A stretch of DNA of 64,000 bases, from assembly GCF_022370835.2 (NCBI RefSeq), contig NZ_CP092365.1:2418001-2482000 (forward strand), read 5' to 3'. The notes under the pieces were generated by a model. It made no database searches. It was not told the origin of the DNA and saw only the letters and a list, made by a program, of their open reading frames with translations. Each line of letters begins with the position of its first letter. Position 1 is the first letter of the stretch. Source of the stretch: Mycolicibacillus parakoreensis (GTDB lineage: Bacteria; Actinomycetota; Actinomycetes; Mycobacteriales; Mycobacteriaceae). The position numbers were made by a program, and so were the translations under genes. Positions 1 through 9,589 of the stretch are shown here, one piece after another.

Positions 1-468
1 TTCGAACTCGTCGATGCAGACCACGGTGTAGTCGGCCAGCAGGTCGATGCATTCGACGAACCCGAACACCCCGGCCAGCTGGGTCAGTTCGCCGAACGTC
101 GCATAGGCGGCCGCACCGCCGTCGGAGGCGGCCAACGCGAAGTAGGTCGACGCCAACAGGTGGGTTTTGCCGACCCCGAATCCCCCGTCGAGGTAGAGCC
201 CCACCCCGGGCAGCACCTCGCGTTTACCGAACAACCGGCGCCGGCCGGCGCGGCGCTGCTCGGCCTGTTCGCAGAACTGGGCGCAGGCGATCACCGCCTC
301 GGCCTGGCTGGGCTCGGCCGGGTCGGGCACGTAGCTGGCGAAACTGACGTCGGTGAAGGTCGGCGGCGGCACCAGTTGGGCGATCAGCCGCTCCGGGGAC
401 ACCGTGGGATGGCGGTCAACCAGGTGGGCGACGTCGGGACCGGCGTCGGCGAGCGCGGGGTCGTGCAT
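1..468 (-). CDS. zapE: ZapE/AFG1-type P-loop ATPase, C-terminus beyond window edge (Rv2670c homologue)
   Basis: The N-terminal 156 residues are visible, read leftward from the ATG at 466-468, and the frame runs open off the window edge. A Walker A loop GFGVGKTH follows LYLDGG, and a Walker B VVCIDEFE sits at the very edge. This is the layout of ZapE/AFG1-like ATPases, which act at the division site or in membrane-protein quality control in other bacteria. The Mtb homologue is about 369 residues, so more than half is missing here. It is divergent from the next gene with only 25 bp between the two starts. Family assignment is firm; the cellular role in mycobacteria is inferred. Confidence 0.88.
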   Translation of the reverse strand, partial: MHDPALADAGPDVAHLVDRHPTVSPERLIAQLVPPPTFTDVSFASYVPDPAEPSQAEAVIACAQFCEQAEQRRAGRRRLFGKREVLPGVGLYLDGGFGVGKTHLLASTYFALAASDGGAAAYATFGELTQLAGVFGFVECIDLLADYTVVCIDEFE

Positions 469-493
469 GCAGGCACTGTAGCGACGTGCTGCA

Positions 494-1306
494 ATGACAG
501 CCATGTCCGAAAGCGGCCCTGGGACGCAATTCACACTCGTCGGGGACGGCGGACCGGTTCACGATGACCGGTTGGCGCAGCTGTACTCCTACCCCGCCGT
601 GCTCGAGCGATCCTGGGTGCGATCGAACTTCATCGCCAGCCTCGACGGCGCGGCCACCGCCGACGGCCGCTCCGGCGGTCTGGGCGGATCCGGTGACCGG
701 CACCTGTTTTCGATGCTGCGCCAGTTGGCCGACGTGGTCGTGGTGGGCGCCGGCACCGCCCGTGTGGAGAACTACGGCGGGGTGCATCTGGATGCCGGCC
801 CGCGCCGGGCGCGCCGGGGCCGTGGCCAGGCCGAGGTACCGCCGGTGGCGCTGGTGACCCGCTCGGGGCGCCTGGACGCCGGGATGCGGCTGTTCACCGA
901 CTCCGACGTGACCCCGCTGGTGCTCACGTGCGCCACCTCGCTGCCGGCCACCGCCGACCGGCTCGGCGAGCACGCCGAGGTGCTCGACTGTTCGGCCCAC
1001 GACCCCGACGCCGTCGACCTGGACACCGCGCTGAACCAGCTGGCCGCGCGTGGCCTGCGCCGGGTCCTCACCGAGGGCGGCCCCACCCTGCACGGCACGT
1101 TCGTGCAGCGCGGCCTGCTCGACGAGCTCTGCCTGACGGTCTCACCGATGATGGTCGGTGGCCAGGCCCGGCGCATCACCACCGGGCCGGTCGGCTCGCG
1201 GGTGGCGATGCGCCGCGCGCATCTGCTCACCGACCCCGACGGCTACCTCTACACCCGCTATCTGCGCGACGCCGAGCTCCGCGGACAGGCGGCGAGCAGC
1301 GAGTAG
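494..1306 (+). CDS. ribD: RibD C-terminal / DHFR-fold NADPH reductase (Rv2671-like)
   Basis: A 270-residue single-domain RibD_C protein with no N-terminal deaminase domain. Family hallmarks are NFIASLDGAATADG near the start, the NADPH-binding stretch VVVGAGTARVENYGG, and VLTEGGPTLHGTFVQ with DELCLTVSP near the end. The closest relative I recognise is Mtb Rv2671, which has been reported as a dihydrofolate-reductase analogue linked to p-aminosalicylate resistance rather than a true riboflavin enzyme. Start: ATG 494 is used; a second in-frame ATG at 503 is equally plausible. It stands alone, divergent from zapE. Function could be folate or flavin reduction; the fold is certain, the substrate is not. 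Confidence 0.9.
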   Translation: MTAMSESGPGTQFTLVGDGGPVHDDRLAQLYSYPAVLERSWVRSNFIASLDGAATADGRSGGLGGSGDRHLFSMLRQLADVVVVGAGTARVENYGGVHLDAGPRRARRGRGQAEVPPVALVTRSGRLDAGMRLFTDSDVTPLVLTCATSLPATADRLGEHAEVLDCSAHDPDAVDLDTALNQLAARGLRRVLTEGGPTLHGTFVQRGLLDELCLTVSPMMVGGQARRITTGPVGSRVAMRRAHLLTDPDGYLYTRYLRDAELRGQAASSE

Positions 1307-1344
1307 GCATGGCCCGGCGCCCGGGCGGGGTCATCGACACTCGC

Positions 1345-1350
1345 TAGTGT
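1345..1350 (+). promoter_or_regulatory. Leaderless -10 box (TAGTGT)
   Basis: TAGTGT fits the mycobacterial TANNNT -10 and lies 7 nt before the ATG at 1358. That places the transcription start on or next to that ATG and supports it over the GTG at 1349. Confidence 0.5.
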
Positions 1351-1357
1351 GGTCGGC

Positions 1358-2953
1358 ATGATTCGGCGCTCCCGACACCCGGCACCGGCGTCCACCCGCC
1401 GGGCAGGCACCACCGTGAGCCTGCTGGCCGTGGCGGCCACCGTGGTCGCCGGATGCGTGCCGGTGACCCCGGGCGCCGATCCCCGCTTCGCCGACTCCGA
1501 CGTCGACCCGCAGGGCGCGGTCACCAGCAGTGAGGCCCCGCCGGAACCGCCGGAACTGGTGGCCCCCGGCCAGGATCTGACCTGGCGCGACTGCACCACC
1601 GGGGTCTTCGACGACGCCGGGGTCTCGCCCGCGGCGGGTCTCACCTTGGAGTGCGCCACCTTCGACGCCGACCTCGACCCGCTCAACGGCTCCTCGGCGA
1701 AGATCACCGTCGGCGCGGTGCGCGCCCGCTCCGAGCAGACCCCCGACGACGCCGCCCCGGTAGTCCTGACCACCGGCACCGATGTGCCGTCCTCGCACCA
1801 GCTGGCGGTGTGGACGTCGCGATCCGGTGCCGACCTGGTCGATGAGCGCCCGGTGGTCGCGGTGGATCGTCGCGGCATCGGCATGTCCACCGCGGCGGTC
1901 TGCCGGGACTCCTTCGACCGTCGGGAGATGGCCGACCAGGCGCAGTTCGAGCCGGGTGACGACCAGGTGGCCAACCTGAACAAGATCGCGATCACCGCCG
2001 CCAACAACTGCACGGATGCGGTGCCCCAAGGCGGCATCGCCTACGACAACGCGCACGCCGCGGAGGATCTGGAGCTGCTGCGCAGCCGCTGGGACGTGCC
2101 CGCCCTGGCGCTGCTCGGCATCGGTAACGGCGCCCAGGTCGCCCTGGCCTACGCGGCCTCCCATCCCAACAAGGTCGCGCGGTTGGTGTTGGACTCCCCG
2201 GTCACCTTGGGGGTGGCCGCCGAGGCCGCCGCCGAACAGCGGGTCGTGGGCCAGCAGGCCGCCCTCGACGCGTTCGCCGCGCAGTGTGTCGCACTGAACT
2301 GCGCGCTGGGCCCCGACCCGAAGGGCGCGATCGATGCGCTGCTGGCCGACGCGCGGGCCGGCCGCGGCCCGGGCGGCGCCTCGGTGGCCGCCGTCGTCCA
2401 CGCGATCACCACCGCGCTGGCCTATCCCCGTGCCGATCCGGCCGAAAGCACCCAGGGGCTGGCCGACGCGCTGGCCGCCGCCCGCGGCGGCGACGCCGGC
2501 CCGTTGAAGGCGCTGATCGAGCGGTCGGAGTCGCTGCGCAGCACCGACGGGCAGTACATCAGCGTGTGCAGCGATGCGCTGAACCGCCCGACCCCGAACC
2601 GGGTGCGCGAACTGGTGGTCGCCTGGGGCAAGCAGTATCCGCAGTTCGGCGCGGTCGCCGCGCTCGACATGGTGCCGTGCCTGGCCTGGCCGTCGAGTTC
2701 GCCGGTGGACCCGCCCGAGGAACTCGATCCCGACGTGCTGCTGCTGGGGGTGCAGAAAAGCGACCCGATCGTCGGCGCCGGGGTGGCGGCCACCGCCGCG
2801 ACGGTGCTCAACGCGGGGTCGGCCAGCAAGCGGGTGATGTGGCAGGGCGTCGGGCACGGCGCCGCGGTGTACTCGCCGTGCGCGGTGCCCCCGGTGATCG
2901 CCTACCTGGCCAGCGGCGCGCTGCCCGACAGCGACACGTTCTGCCCGGCATGA
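1358..2953 (+). CDS. Secreted TAP-like alpha/beta-hydrolase-fold lipoprotein (Rv2672-like), nucleophile apparently lost
   Basis: A protein of 531 residues from ATG 1358 (a GTG at 1349 would add three). The N-terminus is basic, then hydrophobic, then a lipobox VVAGC, so an exported lipoprotein is expected. The body aligns with the Hip1/CaeA-type hydrolase family: EDLELLRSRWDVPALALLG, then ARLVLDSPVTLG, then GHGAAVYSPC near the C-terminus where the catalytic His sits. The nucleophile elbow, normally GxSxG, reads GIGNG, with Gly where Ser should be. The oxyanion NPGGPG motif is also not recognisable. It may be a non-catalytic binding protein despite the 'protease' label its Mtb homologue carries. 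It sits upstream of aftC on the same strand. Confidence 0.8.
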   Translation: MIRRSRHPAPASTRRAGTTVSLLAVAATVVAGCVPVTPGADPRFADSDVDPQGAVTSSEAPPEPPELVAPGQDLTWRDCTTGVFDDAGVSPAAGLTLECATFDADLDPLNGSSAKITVGAVRARSEQTPDDAAPVVLTTGTDVPSSHQLAVWTSRSGADLVDERPVVAVDRRGIGMSTAAVCRDSFDRREMADQAQFEPGDDQVANLNKIAITAANNCTDAVPQGGIAYDNAHAAEDLELLRSRWDVPALALLGIGNGAQVALAYAASHPNKVARLVLDSPVTLGVAAEAAAEQRVVGQQAALDAFAAQCVALNCALGPDPKGAIDALLADARAGRGPGGASVAAVVHAITTALAYPRADPAESTQGLADALAAARGGDAGPLKALIERSESLRSTDGQYISVCSDALNRPTPNRVRELVVAWGKQYPQFGAVAALDMVPCLAWPSSSPVDPPEELDPDVLLLGVQKSDPIVGAGVAATAATVLNAGSASKRVMWQGVGHGAAVYSPCAVPPVIAYLASGALPDSDTFCPA

Positions 2954-2976
2954 GCCTTCGCCTCGCGGCTTCGGTA

Positions 2977-2982
2977 TAGGGT
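2977..2982 (+). promoter_or_regulatory. Leaderless -10 box (TAGGGT) of aftC
   Basis: TAGGGT ends 6 nt before the GTG at 2989, with no Shine-Dalgarno sequence between them. This supports a leaderless aftC transcript starting at that GTG. Confidence 0.5.
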
Positions 2983-2988
2983 TCGCTG

Positions 2989-4284
2989 GTGGCTGCCTCG
3001 ATCCGTTCCGGCCTGCGCGAATTGACCGCGTCCTCGGCGCGCGCATTCCGTACCACCACCGCCCCCGACACCGCCTCGGTGCTGCGTGTCATCCTGTGGC
3101 CGCTGGCGCTGCTGTTCGTCGTCCACCGCAGCTACGTGCTGGCCACCAACGGCTACATCACCGATGACTTCGGGCCGGTCTACACCGCGGTGGTCAACTT
3201 CAAACTCGGCAACCCCGTCTACGGTGAGAACTTCGACTTCGTCGACCCGCACTACCTGTACCCACCCGGCGGGACATTGCTGATGGCGCCGTTCGGCTAC
3301 CTGCCGGTCGACGCCTCCCGCTACTGGTTCATCTTCCTCAACACCCTCGCGATCGTGGTGGCCGCCTACTTCCTGCTGCGGCTGTTCAACTTCACGCTGG
3401 CCTCGGTGGCCGCCCCGGCGCTGCTGGCGGCGATGTTCTGCACCGAGGCGGTGACGAACACGTTGGTGTTCACCAACATCAACGGGCTGGTGCTGCTGGC
3501 CGAGGTGCTGTTCTTCCGGTGGCTGCTCGACGGCAAACGCCGCAGCGAGTGGCTGGCCGGGGTGGCGATCGGGGTGAGTCTGGTGGTCAAACCGCTGCTC
3601 GGCCCGCTGCTGTTGTTGCCGCTGCTCAACCGGCAGTGGCGCGCACTGGTCACCGCGTTCGCGGTGCCGGTGGTGTTCAACGTGGCGGCGATCCCGCTGC
3701 TGCGCGACCCGATGAGCTTCTACACCCGCACGCTGCCCTACATCTTCTCCACCCGCGACTACTTCAACAGCTCCATCCTGGGCAACGGCGTCTACTACGG
3801 CCTGCCCATGTGGCTGATCACGGTGCTGCGGATCGCGGTGACCGTGCTGGCGGTGATCACCCTGTGGCTGCTCTACCGCTACTACCGCCAGCGTGACCAG
3901 CTGTTCTGGATGACCACCTCCTCGGGGGTGTTGCTGCTGACCTCGTTCCTGGTGCTCTCGCTGGGGCAGGGCTACTACTCGATGATGCTGTTCCCGTTCC
4001 TGATGACCGTGGTGCTGCCCAACTCGGTGCTGCGCAACTGGCCGGCCTGGCTGGCGATCTACGGGTTCATGAGCGCCGACCGGTGGCTGCTCGGGCACTG
4101 GCCCACCACCGGACGCGCCATCGAATACCTCAAGATCACCTACGGCTGGTCGCTGCTGCTGATCGTGGTGTTCTGTGTGCTGTACTTCCGCTACCTCGAC
4201 GCCAAGGCGGCGGGCCGCTTGGACGAGGGCATCGACCGGGAGTGGATGCCCCCGCCGGCGCGCCGCGCTAGCGTGGACGCATGA
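2989..4284 (+). CDS. aftC: Arabinofuranosyltransferase AftC (GT87 family)
   Basis: A polytopic membrane protein of 431 residues, close to the 433 of Mtb Rv2673 and near-identical over long stretches (HYLYPPGGTLLMAPFGYLP, NTLVFTNINGLVLL, YFNSSILGNGVYYGLP). AftC adds the alpha-1,3 arabinofuranose branch points in arabinogalactan and lipoarabinomannan from decaprenyl-phospho-arabinose. The first extracytoplasmic loop has ITDDFGPVY, the acidic DD expected for a GT-C enzyme. About ten hydrophobic segments follow. Start GTG 2989 is supported by the leaderless -10 box just upstream. Its last codons overlap msrB (ATGA). Confidence 0.95.
   Translation: MAASIRSGLRELTASSARAFRTTTAPDTASVLRVILWPLALLFVVHRSYVLATNGYITDDFGPVYTAVVNFKLGNPVYGENFDFVDPHYLYPPGGTLLMAPFGYLPVDASRYWFIFLNTLAIVVAAYFLLRLFNFTLASVAAPALLAAMFCTEAVTNTLVFTNINGLVLLAEVLFFRWLLDGKRRSEWLAGVAIGVSLVVKPLLGPLLLLPLLNRQWRALVTAFAVPVVFNVAAIPLLRDPMSFYTRTLPYIFSTRDYFNSSILGNGVYYGLPMWLITVLRIAVTVLAVITLWLLYRYYRQRDQLFWMTTSSGVLLLTSFLVLSLGQGYYSMMLFPFLMTVVLPNSVLRNWPAWLAIYGFMSADRWLLGHWPTTGRAIEYLKITYGWSLLLIVVFCVLYFRYLDAKAAGRLDEGIDREWMPPPARRASVDA
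4269..4274 (+). promoter_or_regulatory. Internal leaderless -10 box (TAGCGT) of msrB
   Basis: TAGCGT lies inside the 3' end of aftC, 6 nt before the msrB ATG at 4281. msrB could therefore be transcribed separately from aftC as a leaderless mRNA. Confidence 0.45.
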
Positions 4285-4709
4285 GTGCACCCGACCCCAC
4301 CACCCGCCCGGTCGTGGAGCTGACCGACGCCCAGTGGCACGAGAAGCTCACCCCGCAGGAGTTCGCGGTGCTGCGCCGGGCCGGCACCGAACCCCCCTTC
4401 ACCGGCGAGTACTACGAAACCGAGACCGAAGGGGTCTACCGATGCCGGGCCTGCGGCGCCGAGTTGTTCCGCAGCACCGAGAAATTCGCGTCCCACTGCG
4501 GCTGGCCGTCGTTCTTCGACCCGGCCGCCTCCGAGGCGGTCATCCTGCGTCCCGACGACTCGCTGGGCATGACGCGCACCGAGGTGCTGTGCGCGGGCTG
4601 CCACAGCCATCTGGGCCACCTGTTCGTCGGCGAGGGCTACCCGACGCCCACCGATCAGCGCTACTGCATCAACTCGATCTGCCTGCAGCTGCAACCCGCC
4701 GACGACTGA
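4281..4709 (+). CDS. msrB: Peptide-methionine (R)-S-oxide reductase MsrB
   Basis: A complete 142-residue MsrB. It reduces the R-epimer of methionine sulfoxide in proteins and belongs to cytoplasmic oxidative-damage repair. Both zinc CxxC motifs are present (CRAC and CAGC), with HCGWPSFFDP and the catalytic cysteine in RYCINSICL. HSHLGHLF is also conserved. ATG 4281 overlaps the aftC stop (ATGA), so translational coupling is possible, but an internal -10 box also suggests independent transcription. Length and motifs match Mtb Rv2674. Confidence 0.95.
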   Translation: MSAPDPTTRPVVELTDAQWHEKLTPQEFAVLRRAGTEPPFTGEYYETETEGVYRCRACGAELFRSTEKFASHCGWPSFFDPAASEAVILRPDDSLGMTRTEVLCAGCHSHLGHLFVGEGYPTPTDQRYCINSICLQLQPADD

Positions 4710-4874
4710 GCCGGCCCCGGGTAGCCGTCACCCGCTGGTGTCGGCCGCCGAGCCGCACGTTTGCGTCCGTCGCGGCGAGGTTTTCGCACCGAAACGTGAG
4801 TCTCGACGACAGACGACGTCAGGGCGCCAGCGCGACGGGCCGCGCGACGGGCCGCACCGGCCGCATGAGGGGCT

Positions 4875-5621
4875 CTAGTCGAGCCGGGTGGCGTGCACCT
4901 CCCAGAACGGGGCTTCGGCGATGCCGTCGGCCAACCACGGTTCGATGATGCGGAAGCGCTCCAGGATCGGCCCGATCCGGTCGGCCAGCGCCGGGTTGCG
5001 CTGCGCCATCTGTTCGAACGCCGCGACACTGAAATGCACCCGGTAGCTGGTCGGCCCCAGGTAGTCGATGCGCCACCCGGTGGGCTCGAGCAACCGGTCG
5101 AAGTGCTGCGCCGAGAGCGCCCGGGGCATCGCGAACCCGTTGATCGTGTGCTGGCCGAAGGTGAACAGGAACAGCCGCGCACCCGGACGGGTGACGCGGT
5201 GCAGCACCCGCGCGTAGTCGAGTTGCGGCTCGTCGTCGGCGGCGAAGGTGTGGTAGAACGCGCAGTCCAAGACGGTGTCGAACCGGTCCTCGACGCCGGT
5301 GAGGGTGCGGGCGTCGGCCAACTCGAAACGCACCTCGACCCCGGCGTCCTCGGCGTTGCGCCGGGCACGCTGCAGCGCCGCCGGGGAGACGTCGGTGCCG
5401 GTGACCGAATGGCCCCGGGCGGCCAGGTGGATCGCGTGGTACCCCGGCCCGGTGCCCTGATCGAGCACCTCCCCACCGATGGCCCCGAGGGCGGCCAGCC
5501 GTAGCACCGCCGGCTGCGGCCCGCCGACATCCCACGGGGTGGCCGACGGCAGACCGTGCGCGGTGTGGGCGTCGCGGTAGCGCTCGTCGAACTGGTGGGG
5601 GTCCGCGGGCGCCGTGGTCAC
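4875..5621 (-). CDS. Class I SAM-dependent methyltransferase (Rv2675c-like)
   Basis: A protein of 248 residues, start GTG at 5619-5621 overlapping the hemQ stop codon (GTGA). An open frame further upstream lies within hemQ and is not used. SAM-binding motif I reads [16 protein letters not shown], followed by [18 protein letters not shown] and the post-I region ...[10 protein letters not shown]. It is the last gene of hemE-hemY-hemQ-methyltransferase, and this linkage is kept in Mtb. A role in haem or porphyrin chemistry is tempting but unproven; thiopurine-methyltransferase-like small-molecule activity is an alternative. Confidence 0.85.
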   Translation of the reverse strand: MTTAPADPHQFDERYRDAHTAHGLPSATPWDVGGPQPAVLRLAALGAIGGEVLDQGTGPGYHAIHLAARGHSVTGTDVSPAALQRARRNAEDAGVEVRFELADARTLTGVEDRFDTVLDCAFYHTFAADDEPQLDYARVLHRVTRPGARLFLFTFGQHTINGFAMPRALSAQHFDRLLEPTGWRIDYLGPTSYRVHFSVAAFEQMAQRNPALADRIGPILERFRIIEPWLADGIAEAPFWEVHATRLD

Positions 5622-6313
5622 GGCAGCGCGTGCACCAGCTGCTCGACGTCGACGCGCGGCCCGACGAAGAACGGGGTCTCCTCCCGGGTGTGCCGCCGGG
5701 CGTCGGTGGCCCGCAGCTCGCGCATCAAATCGACGATGCGATCCAACTCCGGGCCCTCGAACGCCAGCAGCCACTCGTAGTCGCCGAGCGCGAACGCCGG
5801 CACCGTGTTGGCCCGCACATCCTTGTAGGGGCGGGCGGCCATGCCGTGTTCGGCCAGCATCCGGCGGCGCTCCTCGTCGGGCAACAGGTACCACTCGTAG
5901 GACCGCACGAACGGGTAGACGCAGATGTAGTCCCCGGGGTCCTCACCGGCGATGAAGGCGGGCAGGTGGCTTTTGTTGAACTCCGCCGGCCGGTGCAGCG
6001 CCACACTGCTCCACACCGCCGTGCTGGCCCGGCCCAACGCGGTGGTGCGCCGGAAGTCGGCGTAGGTGGCCTGAAGGGCCTCCACCCGTTCGGCGTGGGT
6101 CCAGAACATGAAGTCCGCGTCGGCGCGCAGCCCGGCGATGTCATAGACCCCGCGCACCACCACCCCGTTGTCCTCCTGGCGTTTGAGGAACGCGCTGGTC
6201 TCCTCGACGACCGCGGCGCGCTCCTCGCCGAGCTCCCCGGGTTTCACCGCGAACACCGAGAACATCAGGTAACGCAGGGTGGCGTTCAACGTGTCGTAGT
6301 CGAGCTTGGTCAT
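5618..6313 (-). CDS. hemQ: Coproheme decarboxylase HemQ/ChdC
   Basis: A protein of 231 residues, exactly the length of Mtb Rv2676c, in the chlorite-dismutase-like fold. It converts iron-coproporphyrin III to haem b, the last step of the coproporphyrin-dependent pathway used by actinobacteria. The haem pocket region [19 protein letters not shown] carries the conserved Tyr and His, followed by [21 protein letters not shown]. It lies 51 bp downstream of hemY and overlaps the methyltransferase. Its presence beside hemE and hemY shows that this organism uses the coproporphyrin branch. Confidence 0.93.
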   Translation of the reverse strand: MTKLDYDTLNATLRYLMFSVFAVKPGELGEERAAVVEETSAFLKRQEDNGVVVRGVYDIAGLRADADFMFWTHAERVEALQATYADFRRTTALGRASTAVWSSVALHRPAEFNKSHLPAFIAGEDPGDYICVYPFVRSYEWYLLPDEERRRMLAEHGMAARPYKDVRANTVPAFALGDYEWLLAFEGPELDRIVDLMRELRATDARRHTREETPFFVGPRVDVEQLVHALP

Positions 6314-6364
6314 CAGCGCCGATCCTCCTCCTCGGTTCGCTCCGCGTGGCCGGCGAGCATGCCG

Positions 6365-7741
6365 CTATCGTGCCACGCCGGCCCCGGTCTCCCCTATGAC
6401 CTTGGCCACCGCCGCACCCGCGGCCGCGACACACGCCGGCACCCCGACGCCGTCGAGGTAGTTGCCGGCCACCGCCAGCCCCGGCGGCAGCCCGGCGCGC
6501 ACCGCGGTGACCAGCTCGGCGTGACCGGGACCGTACTGCGGCAGCGCATCCCGCCAGCGCGCCACCGCGACGTCGACCGGGGTGAGCCGCATCCCGAAGA
6601 CCGTCGCCAGATCGGCCAGCGCCCAGGCCAGCAGCTGCCGGTCGTCGACCGCCTCGACACGGTCGGCTCCGGTATCGCCGAACCGGCCGAACGACAGCCG
6701 CAGCAGCTCCACCTCGCCGCGTCGCCCCCATTTGCGGCTCGACAGGGTGATCGCCTTGGCCCGCAACGGCTCCCCGCTGGCCACCAACACCCCGGAACGG
6801 TCGGGCAAGGCGGTGTCGGGCGGCACCGCCAGTGCCACCACCGCCGACGAGGCGCTGGCGATGCGCGCGGTGGCCGTCGCGACCGTCGGGGCCGCCGCGG
6901 CGAGCAGCGACGCCGCCCGCGGCGCCGGCACGGCCACGATCACCCCGGCCGTCCGCCAGGTGCGACCGGTGGTGTCGCGCAGCACCCACCCTGCGGTCGG
7001 GTCGCGGTCCACGGCGGTGATGGCGGCGGCCACACGGGTGGGTGCCGCCGCGGCGACCAGCGCGTCGAGCAACACCCGGTATCCGCCGTCGACGGCGCCG
7101 AACACCGGCCCGCCGGTGCCGGTGGGCAGCGCCGCGCGCACCGCGGCCAGCAGGCTGGGGGCCCCCTCGTCGAGCGCGGCGGCCAGGGTCGGCACCGCGG
7201 CGCGCACCCCGATGCTGGCCGCCGACCCCGCATACACCCCGCCGAGCAGCGGGTCCACCGACCGGGCCACCACCTGCTCACCGAACCGGTCGGCGACCAG
7301 CGCGGCGACCGCCGGGTCGGCCCCCGGGCGCCAGGACAGCGGGCGGGCCGGTTCGGCCTCGATGCGGGCGACGGTGGCGTCGTCGACGAGGCCGGCCAGC
7401 GACCGCGCCGACGACGGGATTCCGCCCACGGTGGCCTCCGGCAGCGCATGCAGCCGCCGCTGGCTGTAGATCAGCGGCCGCGCCCCGGTGGTCTCGCGTT
7501 GCCGGTCGGCCAGCCCGAGCTCGGCCAGCAGCGCCGGCACCTCGGGGCGGCGGCGCACGAACGCCTCGGCGCCGACATCCATCGGCTCGCCGCCGACCTG
7601 CTCGGTGCGCAGCACCCCGCCGAGCCGGTCGGCGGGATCGAACAGGGTGATCGACGCCTCGGGGCCCAACGCCGCCCGCAGCCGGTAGGCGGCCACCAGC
7701 CCGGAGATCCCGCCGCCGACGACGCAGTAGGGCCGGCTCAC
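6365..7741 (-). CDS. hemY: Coproporphyrinogen III oxidase HemY/CgoX
   Basis: A FAD-dependent oxidase of 458 residues. Start is GTG 7739-7741, overlapping the hemE stop (GTGA); the longer open frame upstream lies inside hemE. The N-terminal dinucleotide motif [14 protein letters not shown] is followed by [11 protein letters not shown]. The C-terminal FAD signature [15 protein letters not shown] is also visible. In actinobacteria this enzyme oxidises coproporphyrinogen III to coproporphyrin III. It is the middle gene of hemE-hemY-hemQ. Ala/Pro-rich surface loops are typical of GC-rich genomes. Confidence 0.93.
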   Translation of the reverse strand: MSRPYCVVGGGISGLVAAYRLRAALGPEASITLFDPADRLGGVLRTEQVGGEPMDVGAEAFVRRRPEVPALLAELGLADRQRETTGARPLIYSQRRLHALPEATVGGIPSSARSLAGLVDDATVARIEAEPARPLSWRPGADPAVAALVADRFGEQVVARSVDPLLGGVYAGSAASIGVRAAVPTLAAALDEGAPSLLAAVRAALPTGTGGPVFGAVDGGYRVLLDALVAAAAPTRVAAAITAVDRDPTAGWVLRDTTGRTWRTAGVIVAVPAPRAASLLAAAAPTVATATARIASASSAVVALAVPPDTALPDRSGVLVASGEPLRAKAITLSSRKWGRRGEVELLRLSFGRFGDTGADRVEAVDDRQLLAWALADLATVFGMRLTPVDVAVARWRDALPQYGPGHAELVTAVRAGLPPGLAVAGNYLDGVGVPACVAAAGAAVAKVIGETGAGVAR

Positions 7742-8799
7742 AGCGAATGGACCAGGGCCACCAGCTCGGTGAGGATGCCCGGGTCGGTCTCGGGCAGCAC
7801 ACCGTGGCCGAGGTTGAAGATGTGGCCGCCGGCCCCGGCGGACTCGGCTTGGCGCCCGGCCTCGACGACGTCGCGGGCGGCGCGCTGCACCGCCGGCCAG
7901 CCGGTCAACAACACCACCGGGTCGAGGTTGCCCTGCAGCACGGTGCCCGGCTGCACCCGGCGTGCGGCATCGGGCAGGGCGGTGCGCCAATCGACGCCGA
8001 CCACCCGGGCCGCGGCCGGGCGCACCGCCTCCGACATCGCCCCCAACAGTTCGGCGGTGCCCACCCCGAAATGGGTCATCGGCACACCCCGATCGGCCAG
8101 TGCGGCGAAGACCCGGGCGCTGTGCGGCAGCACGTGGCGGCGATAGTCGGCCAGCGACAGCGTGCCCGCCCAGGAGTCGAACAGCTGGACCGCGTCGACG
8201 CCGGCGTCGAGTTGCACGGTGAGGAAGGCGATGGTGATGTCGGTCAACGCGGTCATCAGCGCGTGCCAGCTCTGCGGATCGGCCAGCATCATCGCCTTGG
8301 TGCGGGCATGGTGACGGCTCGGCCCGCCCTCCACCAGATAGGACGCGAGGGTGAACGGGGCCCCGGCGAACCCGATCAGCGCCACCTCGTCGAGCGCGCC
8401 GACCAGCGCCTCGACGGCGGCCGAGACCGGGGCCACCGCGGCCGGGTCCAGCGGGGTGATCGCGGCGACGTCGGCGGCCGAGCGCACCGGGTCGGCGATG
8501 ACCGGACCGACATCGGCGACGATGTCGACATCGATGCCGGCGCCGCGCAGCGGCACCACGATGTCGGAGAACAGGATCGCCGCGTCCACCCGGTGCCGGC
8601 GCACCGGCTGCAAGGTGATCTCGGTGACCAGCTCGGCGTCGAAGCAGGCGCTCATCATGGTGTGTCGGGCGCGCAACGCCCGGTACTCCGGCAGTGATCG
8701 ACCGGCTTGCCGCATGAACCAGACCGGCACCCGCTGCGGGGTCCGGCCGGAGGCGGCCGCCAAATACGGGGAATCGGGCAGCTCACGACGGGTAGTCAT
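7738..8799 (-). CDS. hemE: Uroporphyrinogen decarboxylase HemE
   Basis: A protein of 353 residues from the ATG at 8797-8799 ([15 protein letters not shown], matching the start of Mtb HemE). An upstream ATG at 8817 would add six residues. Signature motifs are [17 protein letters not shown] near the N-terminus and [17 protein letters not shown] in the middle, with [12 protein letters not shown] at the end. It decarboxylates uroporphyrinogen III to coproporphyrinogen III, feeding HemY and HemQ encoded immediately downstream with 4-nt overlap. The 199 bp between it and the divergent DUF3000 gene holds no gene; Mtb has echA15 there. Confidence 0.95.
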   Translation of the reverse strand: MTTRRELPDSPYLAAASGRTPQRVPVWFMRQAGRSLPEYRALRARHTMMSACFDAELVTEITLQPVRRHRVDAAILFSDIVVPLRGAGIDVDIVADVGPVIADPVRSAADVAAITPLDPAAVAPVSAAVEALVGALDEVALIGFAGAPFTLASYLVEGGPSRHHARTKAMMLADPQSWHALMTALTDITIAFLTVQLDAGVDAVQLFDSWAGTLSLADYRRHVLPHSARVFAALADRGVPMTHFGVGTAELLGAMSEAVRPAAARVVGVDWRTALPDAARRVQPGTVLQGNLDPVVLLTGWPAVQRAARDVVEAGRQAESAGAGGHIFNLGHGVLPETDPGILTELVALVHSL

Positions 8800-8998
8800 C
8801 GGGGTCCATGCTGCCATGCCGAAGAACCGGCCCGGCCCGGGCCGACGCAGGTCGGCGCGCCTGCCCGGCGGTGTCGCCCGGCCGGGTTAGCGTGAAAACT
8901 GTGGCATGCGCCGTTGAGGCCCCGATTGTGTCCCGGGCCTCGCGACGCCACGCCGCCGCCGGCACGATACGCAACGACGCGATGAGGAGGAGCGGCGC

Positions 8999-9583
8999 GT
9001 GACTTCTGTGGAACCGGCCCCGTTCCGCGAGGCGGTCGCGGCGATGGCCGCGGCGACGGCACGGCCGGAGATCGAATTGGCTCCGATCCGCCCGCCCCAA
9101 CGGCTGGCCCCCTACAGCTACGCGCTGGGTGCGGAGGTCACCCAGCCCGAGACCGACCCGGCCCCGGCGCCCGGGGCCGCCGACCAGGATGCGTTCGGGC
9201 GGCTGATCCTGCTCTACGACCCGGAGGGCTCGGAGGCCTGGGATGGCACCATGCGGCTGGTCGCCTACATCCAGGCCGACCTCGATCCCAGCGAAGCCGT
9301 CGACCCGCTGCTGCCCGAGGTGGTGTGGAGTTGGCTCGCCGAGGCGCTGGACTCGCACACCACCCAGTCCACCGCGTTGGGCGGCACCGTCACCGCCACC
9401 ACGTCCGTGCGCTACGGCGATATCGCCGGACCGACCCGCGCCCATCAGCTGGAGTTGCGGGCGTCGTGGACGGCCACCATCCCCAACCTCGATGAACACG
9501 TCCGGGCGTTCTGCGACGTACTCGAGCACGCCTCGGGGCTGCCCCCGGTGGGGGTCACCGATCTGGGGTCGCGTACGCGCTAG
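8999..9583 (+). CDS. DUF3000 family protein (Rv2680-like)
   Basis: A soluble protein of 194 residues without a known function. A GAGGAGGAG Shine-Dalgarno run sits a few bases before the GTG at 8999. The family is nearly always found just before an RNase D gene in actinobacteria, and here only 6 bp separate the two. That arrangement suggests a linked role in RNA processing, which is inference only. No membrane segment, signal peptide or catalytic motif is visible. The N-terminal stretch PEIELAPIRPPQRLAPYSYA is typical of the family. Confidence 0.85.
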   Translation: MTSVEPAPFREAVAAMAAATARPEIELAPIRPPQRLAPYSYALGAEVTQPETDPAPAPGAADQDAFGRLILLYDPEGSEAWDGTMRLVAYIQADLDPSEAVDPLLPEVVWSWLAEALDSHTTQSTALGGTVTATTSVRYGDIAGPTRAHQLELRASWTATIPNLDEHVRAFCDVLEHASGLPPVGVTDLGSRTR

Positions 9584-9589
9584 CCGACG

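Noticed and set aside
4740..4815. Imperfect inverted pair CACGTTTGCG / CGAAACGTG after msrB
   Set aside because: Only about eight pairing bases with a mismatch and a spacer of about 35 nt; too weak to call a terminator or operator.
5630..8146. Plus-strand open frame of 838 codons across hemQ, hemY and hemE
   Set aside because: It runs across three well-supported minus-strand genes and has no domain.
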